A DNA stretch of 6,294 bases, taken from contig JAQUJJ010000174.1 of the NCBI GenBank assembly GCA_028681035.1, positions 1 to 6,294 of the forward strand, written 5' to 3'. This DNA comes from Candidatus Cloacimonadota bacterium. Lineage in GTDB: Bacteria; Cloacimonadota; Cloacimonadia; Cloacimonadales; Cloacimonadaceae. A model generated the notes under the pieces. It made no database searches. It was not told the origin of the DNA and saw only the letters and a list, made by a program, of their open reading frames with translations. The translations under genes and the position numbers were made by a program. Below, piece after piece: positions 1 through 6,011 of the stretch (the first letter of the stretch is position 1; every line of letters begins with the position of its first letter).

Positions 1-1
1 T

Positions 2-166
2 AATCCCAATGGTTCTTTGCAGAACATTGCCGGGATTTGCAATAAAACACGTAACATATTGGGCATGATCCCCCATCCGGAGCGTTCGGCTACGGATACA
101 GTCGTCAGTCAGGACGGCAGGCGGATATTTGAAGCTTTGGAAAGCTATTACAGCGCCCTTGCTTGA
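2..166 (+). CDS. purQ: PurQ C-terminus (partial): phosphoribosylformylglycinamidine synthase, glutaminase subunit
   Basis: Only the last 54 codons and the TGA stop (164-166) lie in the window; the gene enters from the left edge. The fragment begins [14 protein letters not shown] and continues with [10 protein letters not shown]. This is the characteristic PurQ C-terminal signature, in which the His (codon at 74-76) and the Glu two residues later complete the Cys-His-Glu triad of class I glutamine amidotransferases. PurQ releases ammonia from glutamine and passes it to PurL, which converts FGAR to FGAM in de novo purine synthesis in the cytoplasm. The fragment ends at the expected place for the family, with a short tail after HPER. 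The following comF frame starts inside it, so the two are probably co-transcribed and translationally coupled. The identification rests on the motif and is strong; the N-terminal part and its nucleophilic Cys cannot be seen. Confidence 0.93.
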   Translation, partial: NPNGSLQNIAGICNKTRNILGMIPHPERSATDTVVSQDGRRIFEALESYYSALA

Positions 167-836
167 TACCATAATCACACCTGCATGTTTGGTATGCGGA
201 GAGCGGTTCGAAGACCAAAGCCAAGTGCTTTGCGGAGCCTGTGAAGGGAGAATATCCCTGTATTCGGGAAGCCTTTGTAAGGTATGTGGTAGCGAAATAA
301 AGGAATATCCTTGCGAAGTTTGTGCAGCAGAAAACTATGCTTTCGACCTTGCCAGGTCTGTGTTTCGCTATAGTACTCCCATAAGCGATTTAATCCATAA
401 TTTAAAATACAATGGCTACGTTTCTCCCGCTGGTTACTTTGCTTTGCCCTTGGCAGAATTGATAGAAAGCGATGAAGATTTGCAGGATTACGATTACTTT
501 TGTGCCGTTCCTCTGCACACAGTACGCAAAAGAGAACGAGGCTATAATCAATCGGATTTGATTGCTTATGCCACCGCAAAACTATTGGGAAAGCCATATT
601 TGAATCCTATCAGCAGACTAAGAAATACGCTTAGCCAAACTCTGCTTAGTAAGGCTGGCAGAATTAAGAACCTTAGGGGTGCCTTTTATGTAAAAGACAT
701 TGCCGAAGTGAAGGGCAAAAGTGTGATAGTAGTGGATGATGTGTTTACCACCGGTACAACACTTAACGAGATTGCCAAACAATTGCGCTTGGCAGGTGCA
801 GAAAGAATTGCAGCTATAACGGTTGCCAGAGCTTAA
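129..836 (+). CDS. comF: ComF-family phosphoribosyltransferase-like protein
   Basis: A 235-residue protein of the usual ComF length. The N-terminal third carries a zinc-finger-like set of cysteine pairs: C20-x2-C23, C35-x2-C38, C50-x2-C53 and C62-x2-C65. The rest is a type I phosphoribosyltransferase fold. It has the ComF-typical [16 protein letters not shown] stretch (about 127-142) and the PRPP-binding loop [11 protein letters not shown] (201-211). ComF proteins are needed for DNA uptake in naturally competent bacteria, where they act on the cytoplasmic side. In many non-competent species their role is unclear, and a nucleotide-salvage link is possible. The start is TTG at 129, inside purQ (38-bp overlap), with a weak purine-rich AGGCGG just upstream. 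TTG at 159 (8-bp overlap) is a shorter alternative that keeps the [15 protein letters not shown] start of the fold. There is no in-frame ATG. Family assignment is secure; the exact start and the process served are not. Confidence 0.92.
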   Translation: MKLWKAITAPLLDTIITPACLVCGERFEDQSQVLCGACEGRISLYSGSLCKVCGSEIKEYPCEVCAAENYAFDLARSVFRYSTPISDLIHNLKYNGYVSPAGYFALPLAELIESDEDLQDYDYFCAVPLHTVRKRERGYNQSDLIAYATAKLLGKPYLNPISRLRNTLSQTLLSKAGRIKNLRGAFYVKDIAEVKGKSVIVVDDVFTTGTTLNEIAKQLRLAGAERIAAITVARA

Positions 837-837
837 A

Positions 838-1230
838 ATGAATAAAGAATTTAATGAAATACGTCCTGAAACCACAGAAAGCGATATCAACGATATGATA
901 GAGAAGGTTTCCCGTTTTATAGCCGAGCGTCATTTAGCTCCTGCGGGAATACTGTTTTTAGAATCCGTACGCCCTCTGCATGGTATTGGCAGCCAAGCCA
1001 TGTTCTTTATCCTTCCTTTTGCAGAGATAATCTTCGATTCTAAGAAATACCAGCAGTTTGCCATTATGATAGAAAACGAGGAAAACCTAAAGAAACTGAT
1101 TGATAGAATAGATGAGCTGGATGAAGAACTATCCCGCGATAGACGCAAAGATGCACGATTGAAGAATAAACGCCGCAAGGCACAAATAAAAGCCTTTTTG
1201 CAAAGAATAATAAAACCTAAAAAAGCTTAA
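838..1230 (+). CDS. Small basic-tailed conserved-looking protein of unknown function
   Basis: A 130-residue protein starting at ATG 838, one base after the comF stop. The frame stays open upstream to a TTG at 823, but the ATG gives the natural operon spacing. The core (about 33-61) reads LAPAGILFLESVRPLHGIGS followed by a hydrophobic QAMFFILPF stretch. It looks like an amphipathic or membrane-touching segment rather than a full transmembrane helix. Residues 72-100 are acidic and probably helical (ENEENLKKLIDRIDELDEEL). Residues 101-130 are very basic, with 14 Lys/Arg in 30, suggesting contact with nucleic acid or acidic lipid. From memory, short proteins with a related LFLE...RPL...SQ motif occur beside GlmL-type ATPases in other anaerobes, but this could not be checked. 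Its place immediately before glmL suggests a shared function. No enzymatic motif is visible. Confidence 0.8.
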   Translation: MNKEFNEIRPETTESDINDMIEKVSRFIAERHLAPAGILFLESVRPLHGIGSQAMFFILPFAEIIFDSKKYQQFAIMIENEENLKKLIDRIDELDEELSRDRRKDARLKNKRRKAQIKAFLQRIIKPKKA

Positions 1231-1236
1231 GAAAGC

Positions 1237-1242
1237 GGAGGA
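1237..1242 (+). promoter_or_regulatory. Ribosome binding site of the GlmL-family gene
   Basis: GGAGGA lies four bases before the ATG at 1247. It is a near-perfect Shine-Dalgarno sequence, far stronger than those of the two genes upstream, and it fixes this ATG as the start. The 16-bp gap after the preceding stop (1230) contains nothing else. Confidence 0.8.
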
Positions 1243-1246
1243 TTAT

Positions 1247-3109
1247 ATGCAATACGACGAGAAACGCCTAACCCGCATTGTTGCTACAGATTGTGGCAGC
1301 ACAACAACGAAGGCGATATTGATCGAATGGGTGGATGGTGAATTTCGCCAAACCATCCGCGGTGAAGCACCCACCACTGTGGAAGCACCATTAAATGACG
1401 TTACCAAAGGCGTTATAAACGCCACTCAGGAAATGGAAGAACTTGCCCGACTGAAGTATAACAACCCCAATATCAAATTCATGGAGAATGGGGAGTTTGT
1501 TATACCGCGTAAAGGTGATATTGGCATTGATGCTTATGTTTCTACCTCATCAGCAGGCGGGGGCTTGCAGATGATGGTTACCGGTGTGGTGGCTTCTATG
1601 ACAGGAGAAAGCGCAGAACGTGCAGCTCTGGGTGCCGGTGCCATTGTGATGGATTTGATATCTAGCAACGATAAGCGCATGAACCACGAAAAGATAGAAC
1701 GCATTCGCCAGCTTCGCCCCGATATGATTCTTATGGCAGGCGGAGAAGATGGTGGCACTGTCAAGCACGTAGTGGAAATGGCGGAATTGGTGGCGGGTGC
1801 AGATCCCAGACCAAGGCTTGGCTCTTCCTATAAACTCCCCGTTATCTTTGCAGGCAATAAAGACGCTCAAGAAGATATTATCAAAACCCTTGGAACCAAG
1901 GTGGATCTCATTATTGCTGATAACATCCGTCCCAAGCTGGAACAAGAGAACCTGGGACCTGCAAGAGACAAAATTCACGATATCTTCCTAGAACACGTGA
2001 TGCAGCAAGCTCCCGGATATAATAAACTCCTGGAATGGGCAAAGGGTCCCGATCTGGAATCAGTGCCCATTATGCCTACTCCCGCTGCGGTTGGCAACAT
2101 TATGCAAGCGATTGCCAAAGATGAGCAGATTGAAGTGGTAGGCGTGGATATCGGCGGTGCCACAACTGACGTGTTCAGTGTGTTTACCGAAGAGCATGTT
2201 TTTAACCGCACCGTAAGTGCCAATCTTGGTATGAGCTATAGCATTTCTAATGTGCTGGCTTCTGCCGGGCTGGCAAACATCATGCGCTGGGTTCCTTTTG
2301 ATATAAACGAAAGCGAACTGCGCAACATGATTAAGAACAAAATGATTCGCCCAACTACTATTCCCTCCCTATTGGAAGAGCTGGTGCTGGAACAGGCGAT
2401 TGCCAAAGAAGCCCTGCGCTTGGCTTTCGAACAGCATAAAGAATTTGCCAGTAGCTTGAAGGGTATGCAGCGTCAGAGAGATATTTCTGAAGCTTTCAGC
2501 CAATCAACTTCCGGTGCATCGATAGTTAACCTGATGACTCTTAACTTACTGGTGGGTAGCGGTGGTGTGCTTTCTCATGCACCACGGCGCAACCAAACCG
2601 TGATGATGTTGATAGATGCCTTCCTTCCTGAAGGAATCACCCGATTAGCCGTGGATAGTATCTTTATGATGCCGCACCTTGGTGTCCTTTCCGAAATTAG
2701 TGCCAAGGCAGCAACGGAAGTGTTCCGCAAAGACTGTATGGTATATCTCGGCACATGTGTGGCACCAGTTGGCAAAAGTAAAGCTGGTAAACCCGCTCTT
2801 TATGCTCATTTGGAGTTTCCTGATGGCAGCAAATTCGAAGAGGAAATCCCCTTTGGTGAGGTTCGCCTTATCCCATGTGAAAGCGGCACAGTTGCTAAAG
2901 CAACTCTTAAGACACATGGTGGGTTGGTATTAGACAAAGAAAAAAGTAAAGAGCTTACTGTCGATCTTCATGGTGGCGATGTAGGTATTGTGTTAGATAC
3001 CCGCGGACGCCAACCATTTGTATTACCAACGGAAAAAGCCTTGCGCATTACCTCCTTGAAAAAGTGGATGCGTGAGTTCAAAGCATATCCCGAACAAATC
3101 TTGGTGTAG
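1247..3109 (+). CDS. glmL: GlmL/MutL-family ATPase (ASKHA fold, glutamate mutase-associated type)
   Basis: A 620-residue protein, the expected size for the GlmL (MutL) family first known from the clostridial glutamate mutase locus; it is unrelated to the DNA mismatch-repair MutL. ASKHA nucleotide-binding motifs are visible in order: phosphate-1 loop DCGSTTTK (15-22), a STSSAGGGL stretch (99-107), AGGEDGG (164-170), phosphate-2 motif DIGGATTDV (301-309), the family segment TVSANLGMSYS (322-332) and adenosine motif GSGGVLSHAP (437-446). Members are thought to act as ATP-dependent chaperones or reactivases for adenosylcobalamin-dependent mutases (glutamate mutase, ornithine or lysine aminomutases), by analogy with diol dehydratase reactivases; direct proof is limited. 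No mutase subunit is seen here. The start is set by GGAGGA four bases upstream. The stop at 3107-3109 overlaps the ribosome binding site of the next gene, which implies coupled translation. All nucleotide-binding motifs look intact, so the ATPase is probably active; its client is unknown. Confidence 0.92.
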   Translation: MQYDEKRLTRIVATDCGSTTTKAILIEWVDGEFRQTIRGEAPTTVEAPLNDVTKGVINATQEMEELARLKYNNPNIKFMENGEFVIPRKGDIGIDAYVSTSSAGGGLQMMVTGVVASMTGESAERAALGAGAIVMDLISSNDKRMNHEKIERIRQLRPDMILMAGGEDGGTVKHVVEMAELVAGADPRPRLGSSYKLPVIFAGNKDAQEDIIKTLGTKVDLIIADNIRPKLEQENLGPARDKIHDIFLEHVMQQAPGYNKLLEWAKGPDLESVPIMPTPAAVGNIMQAIAKDEQIEVVGVDIGGATTDVFSVFTEEHVFNRTVSANLGMSYSISNVLASAGLANIMRWVPFDINESELRNMIKNKMIRPTTIPSLLEELVLEQAIAKEALRLAFEQHKEFASSLKGMQRQRDISEAFSQSTSGASIVNLMTLNLLVGSGGVLSHAPRRNQTVMMLIDAFLPEGITRLAVDSIFMMPHLGVLSEISAKAATEVFRKDCMVYLGTCVAPVGKSKAGKPALYAHLEFPDGSKFEEEIPFGEVRLIPCESGTVAKATLKTHGGLVLDKEKSKELTVDLHGGDVGIVLDTRGRQPFVLPTEKALRITSLKKWMREFKAYPEQILV

Positions 3110-3115
3110 GAGGAG
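3109..3115 (+). promoter_or_regulatory. Ribosome binding site overlapping the glmL stop codon
   Basis: GGAGGAG begins on the last base of the glmL TAG stop and lies three bases before the ATG at 3119. This is a strong Shine-Dalgarno sequence. Sharing bases with the upstream stop is typical of translational coupling, so the two proteins are probably made in linked amounts. Confidence 0.8.
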
Positions 3116-3118
3116 ATA

Positions 3119-4249
3119 ATGGGACAAGCATATTCTGCCGGATTAACCGTTACTGATAGCATAATCTTACGCAAAGAACGGATTCTGCCTCTAAAAGGGC
3201 AGGTCTTAGTAAAAAAGGGTGATAAAGTAAAAGCAGAAACAGTAGTAGCCGAAACCTTGTTGCCCGGTAAAGTGGTGCCCTTTAACCTTGCTAATAAGCT
3301 GGGTGTAACCCCTTCTCAGTTAGAGGGTTTCATAAAGATTAAGCCAGGACAAAAGATAACTAAAGACACTATCCTTGCGGAGAACAAAGGTCTCTTCGGG
3401 CTTGGTATCTTTAAGAATGAAGTTCGCTCCCCTGTCGAAGGTGAAGTGGAGAACATCTCTTCAGTTACTGGTCAGGTTTTACTGCGTGAGCCTCGCATAC
3501 CAGTGCAAGTAAAAGCATTTATGGATGGACTTGTTACGGATGTATTTAAAGATGAAGGCGTGGTAATCGAAAACAAAAGCGCATACATCCAAGGCATCTT
3601 CGGCATTGGTGATGAAACTGTAGGCGAGCTTAAAATGCTTGCTGAAACACCAGAGGATGAATTGGATATAGCCAAAATAGACGATTCTTGTCATGGCAAA
3701 GTTATTGTTGCCGGAGCCTTTGTACGTCTTCATGTAATTCAAGCCGCCGTGAAGTATGGTGTGAAAGCCATAATAACGGGTGGCATAGACGATCAAGACC
3801 TTAAAAAACTGCTCGGATATGATATCGGAGTGGCGATTACTGGGCATGAGAAAGTTGGTTTAACAATCGTTTGTACCGAAGGCTTTGGCAAGATTACCAT
3901 GGCGCAAAAAACCTTTGACCTGCTGAAAGCTTTAGATGGTAAAAAGACATCCATCCATGGTAGAACCCAGATTCGTGCCGGCGTGATACGCCCAGAGATT
4001 ATTATACCCATGGATTTCGAAGAATCAGAGCTTATCAGCAAAGAAGCCAGCCTCCCCATACTGGAACCAGGAACTTTAATTCGTATCATCAGACAGCCCC
4101 ATTTTGGGCGTATAGCCAAGGTTATATCGCTACCTGAAGAACTCACCATGGTAGAATCTGAAACTATGGTACGTATTCTGGAAGGTGAATTTGAAGATGG
4201 CACCAAATTCAGCATGCCTCGCGCAAATGTGGAAGTGATAGAATCATAA
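3119..4249 (+). CDS. Barrel-sandwich (biotinyl/lipoyl-like) and KOW/SH3-like domain protein linked to GlmL
   Basis: A 376-residue soluble protein without signal peptide or membrane segment. Residues about 22-125 look like split barrel-sandwich hybrid halves. Each has the G-x-V...KGDKV...TVVAE type of turn: KGQVLVKKGDKVKAETVVAE (26-45), then IKPGQKITKDTILAE (74-88) leading into RSPVEGEVENISSVTGQV (113-130). No lysine in the usual EAMKM or DKA context is seen, so covalent biotin or lipoate is unlikely. This resembles RnfC-type or transporter-type barrels. A glycine-rich YIQGIFGIGDETVGE segment follows (166-180). The middle (about 194-290) is alpha/beta: GKVIVAGAFVRLHVIQAAVK, then AIITGGIDDQDLKKLLGYDIGVAITG. 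The C-terminus (326-374) is KOW/SH3-like: PGTLIRIIRQPHFGRIAKVI, ending PRANVEVIES. I recall proteins of this layout beside GlmL in other anaerobes, but no function is known to me. It is co-translated with GlmL and may be its physical partner. It is the last gene of the plus-strand cluster. Confidence 0.85.
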   Translation: MGQAYSAGLTVTDSIILRKERILPLKGQVLVKKGDKVKAETVVAETLLPGKVVPFNLANKLGVTPSQLEGFIKIKPGQKITKDTILAENKGLFGLGIFKNEVRSPVEGEVENISSVTGQVLLREPRIPVQVKAFMDGLVTDVFKDEGVVIENKSAYIQGIFGIGDETVGELKMLAETPEDELDIAKIDDSCHGKVIVAGAFVRLHVIQAAVKYGVKAIITGGIDDQDLKKLLGYDIGVAITGHEKVGLTIVCTEGFGKITMAQKTFDLLKALDGKKTSIHGRTQIRAGVIRPEIIIPMDFEESELISKEASLPILEPGTLIRIIRQPHFGRIAKVISLPEELTMVESETMVRILEGEFEDGTKFSMPRANVEVIES

Positions 4250-4276
4250 TAAACTTCTTAAGTAAAACATACCTTG

Positions 4277-4300
4277 GGGTGGAATCAAGCGATTCCACCC
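4277..4300 (+). terminator. Perfect 10-bp hairpin between convergent genes, probable terminator
   Basis: GGGTGGAATC (4277-4286) and GATTCCACCC (4291-4300) pair perfectly around an AAGC loop, 27 bp after the stop of the last plus-strand gene. It could stop transcription from either side, since the LamG gene converges from the right. No clear T-run follows on either strand (TTAGCTTATA on plus, CAAGGTATG on minus), so intrinsic termination is plausible rather than proven. Confidence 0.6.
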
Positions 4301-4313
4301 TTAGCTTATAGCC

Positions 4314-4341
4314 TTAAGGGTGTAGCATAGTGCGCCCTTAG
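4314..4341. terminator. Second hairpin in the convergent intergenic region
   Basis: TTAAGGGTG (4314-4322) pairs with CGCCCTTAG (4333-4341): nine pairs including two G-T wobbles, with a 10-base loop. Its left arm can instead pair with ACCCTTA (4297-4303), which is part of the right arm of the first hairpin, so the foldings partly exclude each other. It may help terminate the minus-strand LamG transcript. No U tract is visible, so the role is inferred from position only. Confidence 0.35.
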
Positions 4342-4404
4342 AGCAACCATTCGTACAGAAAGAGAGCTGTATTTAGCAGCAAACAGTGGTGCTACTCTAC
4401 TTTG

Positions 4405-5355
4405 TTATCTCGCAACAGCAGTCACTCGGTAAAATCTATGTGGCAATGTACTTGGAGCAGTCCAGATAGTATTATCAAAGCTGCCGGAAGTATCTGGGGT
4501 GAAGTCTTCATTTGGAGTTAGAGATGAATAAACTCGGTAGGAGCTTGCCCCATTCACAGCTTGCCAGGACACACACACGTTGCCTTCGGAATGAGTAATC
4601 TGGACATTCTGAGGTGTACTGGGTGCTAAACCGTTCTCGTTGTAAAGTTGTGCCACCTCACTGGCAGAAAGAACACGGTTGTATATCCTCAGATCATCCA
4701 AATTGCCGTTGTACCAATTATTGTTGTATGCCACATTAGCACCAATATCCAAAGAACTGGTATCCGTATGTATAGTTCCAGACCAAGCATAGGAGTTAGT
4801 TTGCAATCCATTGATATATACTCTTTGCACTAAGCCGTCATAAGTTCCGGTGATATTGAACCATTGGTTGGAAGTGGGGGTGTAGCCCGAGTTTAGATTT
4901 TGCCACGAGCCACCTTCCCTGTGAAGATGAAACAATAACTGGTCGGTGTTTTGATCGAATTGGAAACCATAGGCCTCGTTACCCTTCATCAAAACATCCT
5001 CGTAACTACTGGCACTGGCACTGTGTTTTATCCAGACAGAGATCGTGAGATTGGTGGATAATCTTAGGTTTTGGTGATCGGCTACCCGGATGTAGTCACT
5101 TTCATTGCTGTTGAAGTGGTAAGCTCCTTGTGAATTTCCGAAACGGTCTGTGCAAAGAGTGGTACCATGCACAACACCGTGATGACCGTTACCACTAGCG
5201 TCGTTTGCATCTCCGCTAAAGGGATAGTGAGCAACCAACCCAACAGTACGATAATCTGTTAACGCTGCCACGTCTTCATTATTAATGGAAACCTGAGCCC
5301 ACACCAAGCTAATACTGAAAAAGAGGCAAAATATCAGAGTCCATTTTGTAAACAT
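4405..5355 (-). CDS. Secreted LamG-like jelly-roll protein with C-terminal fibronectin type III-like domain
   Basis: A 316-residue protein. Residues 1-20 form a Sec signal peptide: a lysine near the N-terminus, a hydrophobic core LIFCLFFSISLVW, and probable cleavage after VWA-20. Residues about 39-242 match the LamG/concanavalin-like jelly roll (Laminin_G_3 type): YPFSGDANDASGNGHHG (44-60), YIRVADHQNLRLS...TISVWIK, WFNITGTYDG...VYINGL, and the closing NGNLDDLRIYNRVLSASEVA (216-235). Such domains bind carbohydrate or protein ligands outside the cell. Residues about 245-316 look like one fibronectin type III repeat (PSTPQNVQITHSEGNVCVSW...ASSYRVYSS...FYRVTAVAR) ending at the stop. There is no obvious C-terminal sorting tail or LPxTG motif and no catalytic motif, so it is probably an exported binding or surface protein. 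AGGAG at 5362-5366 supports the ATG. It is monocistronic in the window, convergent with the plus-strand cluster. The ligand is unknown. Confidence 0.9.
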   Translation of the reverse strand: MFTKWTLIFCLFFSISLVWAQVSINNEDVAALTDYRTVGLVAHYPFSGDANDASGNGHHGVVHGTTLCTDRFGNSQGAYHFNSNESDYIRVADHQNLRLSTNLTISVWIKHSASASSYEDVLMKGNEAYGFQFDQNTDQLLFHLHREGGSWQNLNSGYTPTSNQWFNITGTYDGLVQRVYINGLQTNSYAWSGTIHTDTSSLDIGANVAYNNNWYNGNLDDLRIYNRVLSASEVAQLYNENGLAPSTPQNVQITHSEGNVCVSWQAVNGASSYRVYSSLTPNEDFTPDTSGSFDNTIWTAPSTLPHRFYRVTAVAR

Positions 5356-5361
5356 GATAAT

Positions 5362-5366
5362 CTCCT
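5362..5366 (-). promoter_or_regulatory. Ribosome binding site of the LamG gene
   Basis: On the minus strand AGGAG lies six bases before the ATG at 5355-5353, within an A-rich AAAAAAGGAGATTATC leader. It confirms the start, which places the signal peptide at residue 1. Confidence 0.8.
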
Positions 5367-5625
5367 TTTTTGATATACGTTTAATGACACTTGGGGTTTA
5401 AATCGCAACCCACTAAGTTTAATCCCATATATTCATAAAAAGTTCATCTCATTGTTATACAAGTTTTGTAGAATACCTATCCGCACGTATTCATTCTAAA
5501 CAGCACCAGCCGTGAAAGTTAGTTACAAGCATAACAAGCAACCATGCGCATGATATACCGATTCTTGATATTTCGTCAAGTACTATCTTTCTTACAACTA
5601 AGCTAACTTGTTGATATTATTCAAC

Positions 5626-5868
5626 ATTCAGTAACGCTTTTAACTTATCTAATCGGCGACGATATCTTCGTTTTGAGGGAATCTTGTTTGACTTACAATT
5701 ACGCTGCGATAAGTTCCGTAACAAGCTTGCCCGCTATCACACAGCGTAATTGTGAGTTAAACAGTGGCAGAGCAGAGTTGTTCTTTTAACTCATAAATCG
5801 GCGATTTGTAGCTGGTAGCGGCTTATTTCTCAGATATCGCCGCCGATTATATAAGTCAAAAGCTGAAT
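5626..5868. repeat. Large nested imperfect inverted repeat
   Basis: The outer arms at 5636-5666 and 5833-5863 are reverse complements at 28 of 31 positions without gaps. With a 5-base insertion in the left arm, the match extends outward through ATTCAG (5626-5631) and CTGAAT (5863-5868). Nested inside, 5686-5706 and 5742-5762 match at 19 of 21 positions around a 35-base loop. Between the inner and outer arms lie 19 bases on the left and 70 on the right. The right spacer contains a direct, one-base-gapped copy of the left arm motif (CTTTTAACTCATAAATCGGC at 5783-5802). The whole could fold as a branched hairpin in RNA or extrude as a cruciform. It may be a miniature transposable element, a structured RNA or a remnant of mobile DNA; the sequence does not say which. 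Confidence 0.8.
5783..5805 (+). repeat. Third copy of the CTTTTAAC...AATCGGCGA arm motif
   Basis: This 23-base segment repeats, in direct orientation and with one gap, the left outer arm at 5637-5660; the right outer arm (5839-5862) is the inverted copy. All three share CTTTT(A/G)ACT followed by AATCGGCG. A third copy lying in the loop between two arms points to repeat duplication or alternative pairing with the right arm. Confidence 0.6.
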
Positions 5869-5886
5869 CGGTATTTACCTGCTACT

Positions 5887-5960
5887 GTCTGCTGTAGTCC
5901 TTGCCACAGTATCATAAACAAAGATGCTAGAAACTAAGTGATGTGGCAACGACTCCAGAC
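5887..5960. repeat. Second imperfect hairpin near the intron junction
   Basis: GTCTG, AGTC and TTGCCAC within 5887-5907 pair with GTGGCAA, GACT and CAGAC within 5943-5960. That gives sixteen pairs interrupted by one C-C mismatch and one asymmetric internal loop (four bases against two). The loop is 35 bases. Part of its right arm (TGATGTGG, 5939-5946) can instead pair with CCACATCA (6003-6010), which ends just before the intron boundary. TAAGTGAT (5935-5942) can pair with ATCACTTA (5981-5988). Confidence 0.55.
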
Positions 5961-6011
5961 AAACTACCCCAGTTAAGAGTATCACTTACGGAATTACAAC
6001 CACCACATCAG

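Larger units (their letters stand above)
5356..6011. other. Long gene-free spacer rich in inverted repeats (3' exon of the group II intron)
   Basis: I find no credible coding frame in these 656 bases on either strand and no tRNA-like or rRNA-like sequence. The part nearest the LamG gene (about 5356-5620) is AT-rich and must contain that gene's leader and perhaps its promoter, though no convincing -35/-10 pair stands out. It also has small palindromes: CATGCGCATG (5543-5552), TGTTGA/TCAACA (5609-5614 with 5621-5626) and GAATAC/GTATTC (5471-5476 with 5487-5492). From 5626 to 6010 nearly every stretch can pair with another; the main structures are listed separately. The hexamer AATCGG or its complement occurs five times between 5558 and 5871. 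Confidence 0.7.

Noticed and set aside
175..597. Minus-strand open frame of 140 residues inside comF
   Set aside because: The plus strand carries the full set of ComF motifs in this stretch; the antisense frame matches nothing recognisable.
823..837. TTG at 823 as the start of the small basic protein
   Set aside because: It would add five residues overlapping the end of comF. The ATG at 838, one base after the comF stop, is the simpler start.
1534..2223. Long minus-strand open frames (up to 142 residues) inside the ATPase gene
   Set aside because: They lie antisense to a gene with all its family motifs intact, have low-complexity or unlikely composition and lack ribosome binding sites; they are shadows.
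3472..4215. Minus-strand open frames of up to 140 residues inside the barrel/KOW gene
   Set aside because: They are antisense to a well-supported coding frame, with serine-rich or irregular composition and no start signals.
5434..5462. Possible LamG promoter on the minus strand (TTGTAT, 17-base spacer, TTTATG)
   Set aside because: Both boxes are poor matches in an AT-rich region and the housekeeping promoter type of this organism is not known; not listed as a feature.
5555..5874. ATACCGATTC/GAATCGGTAT (5555-5564 with 5865-5874) as terminal inverted repeats of a transposon
   Set aside because: Ten bp could arise by chance in this spacer, no flanking target duplication is visible, and no transposase is present.
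5887..5960. Integron attC site or cassette array, suggested by the imperfect hairpin with internal loop near a class C-like intron
   Set aside because: The conserved attC core ends (RYYYAAC and GTTRRRY) are not found at the expected ends of the hairpin, and no cassette genes or integrase are present.
5356..6011. CRISPR array or tandem repeat
   Set aside because: The repeats are mainly inverted and irregularly spaced, with no regular repeat-spacer period and no cas genes.
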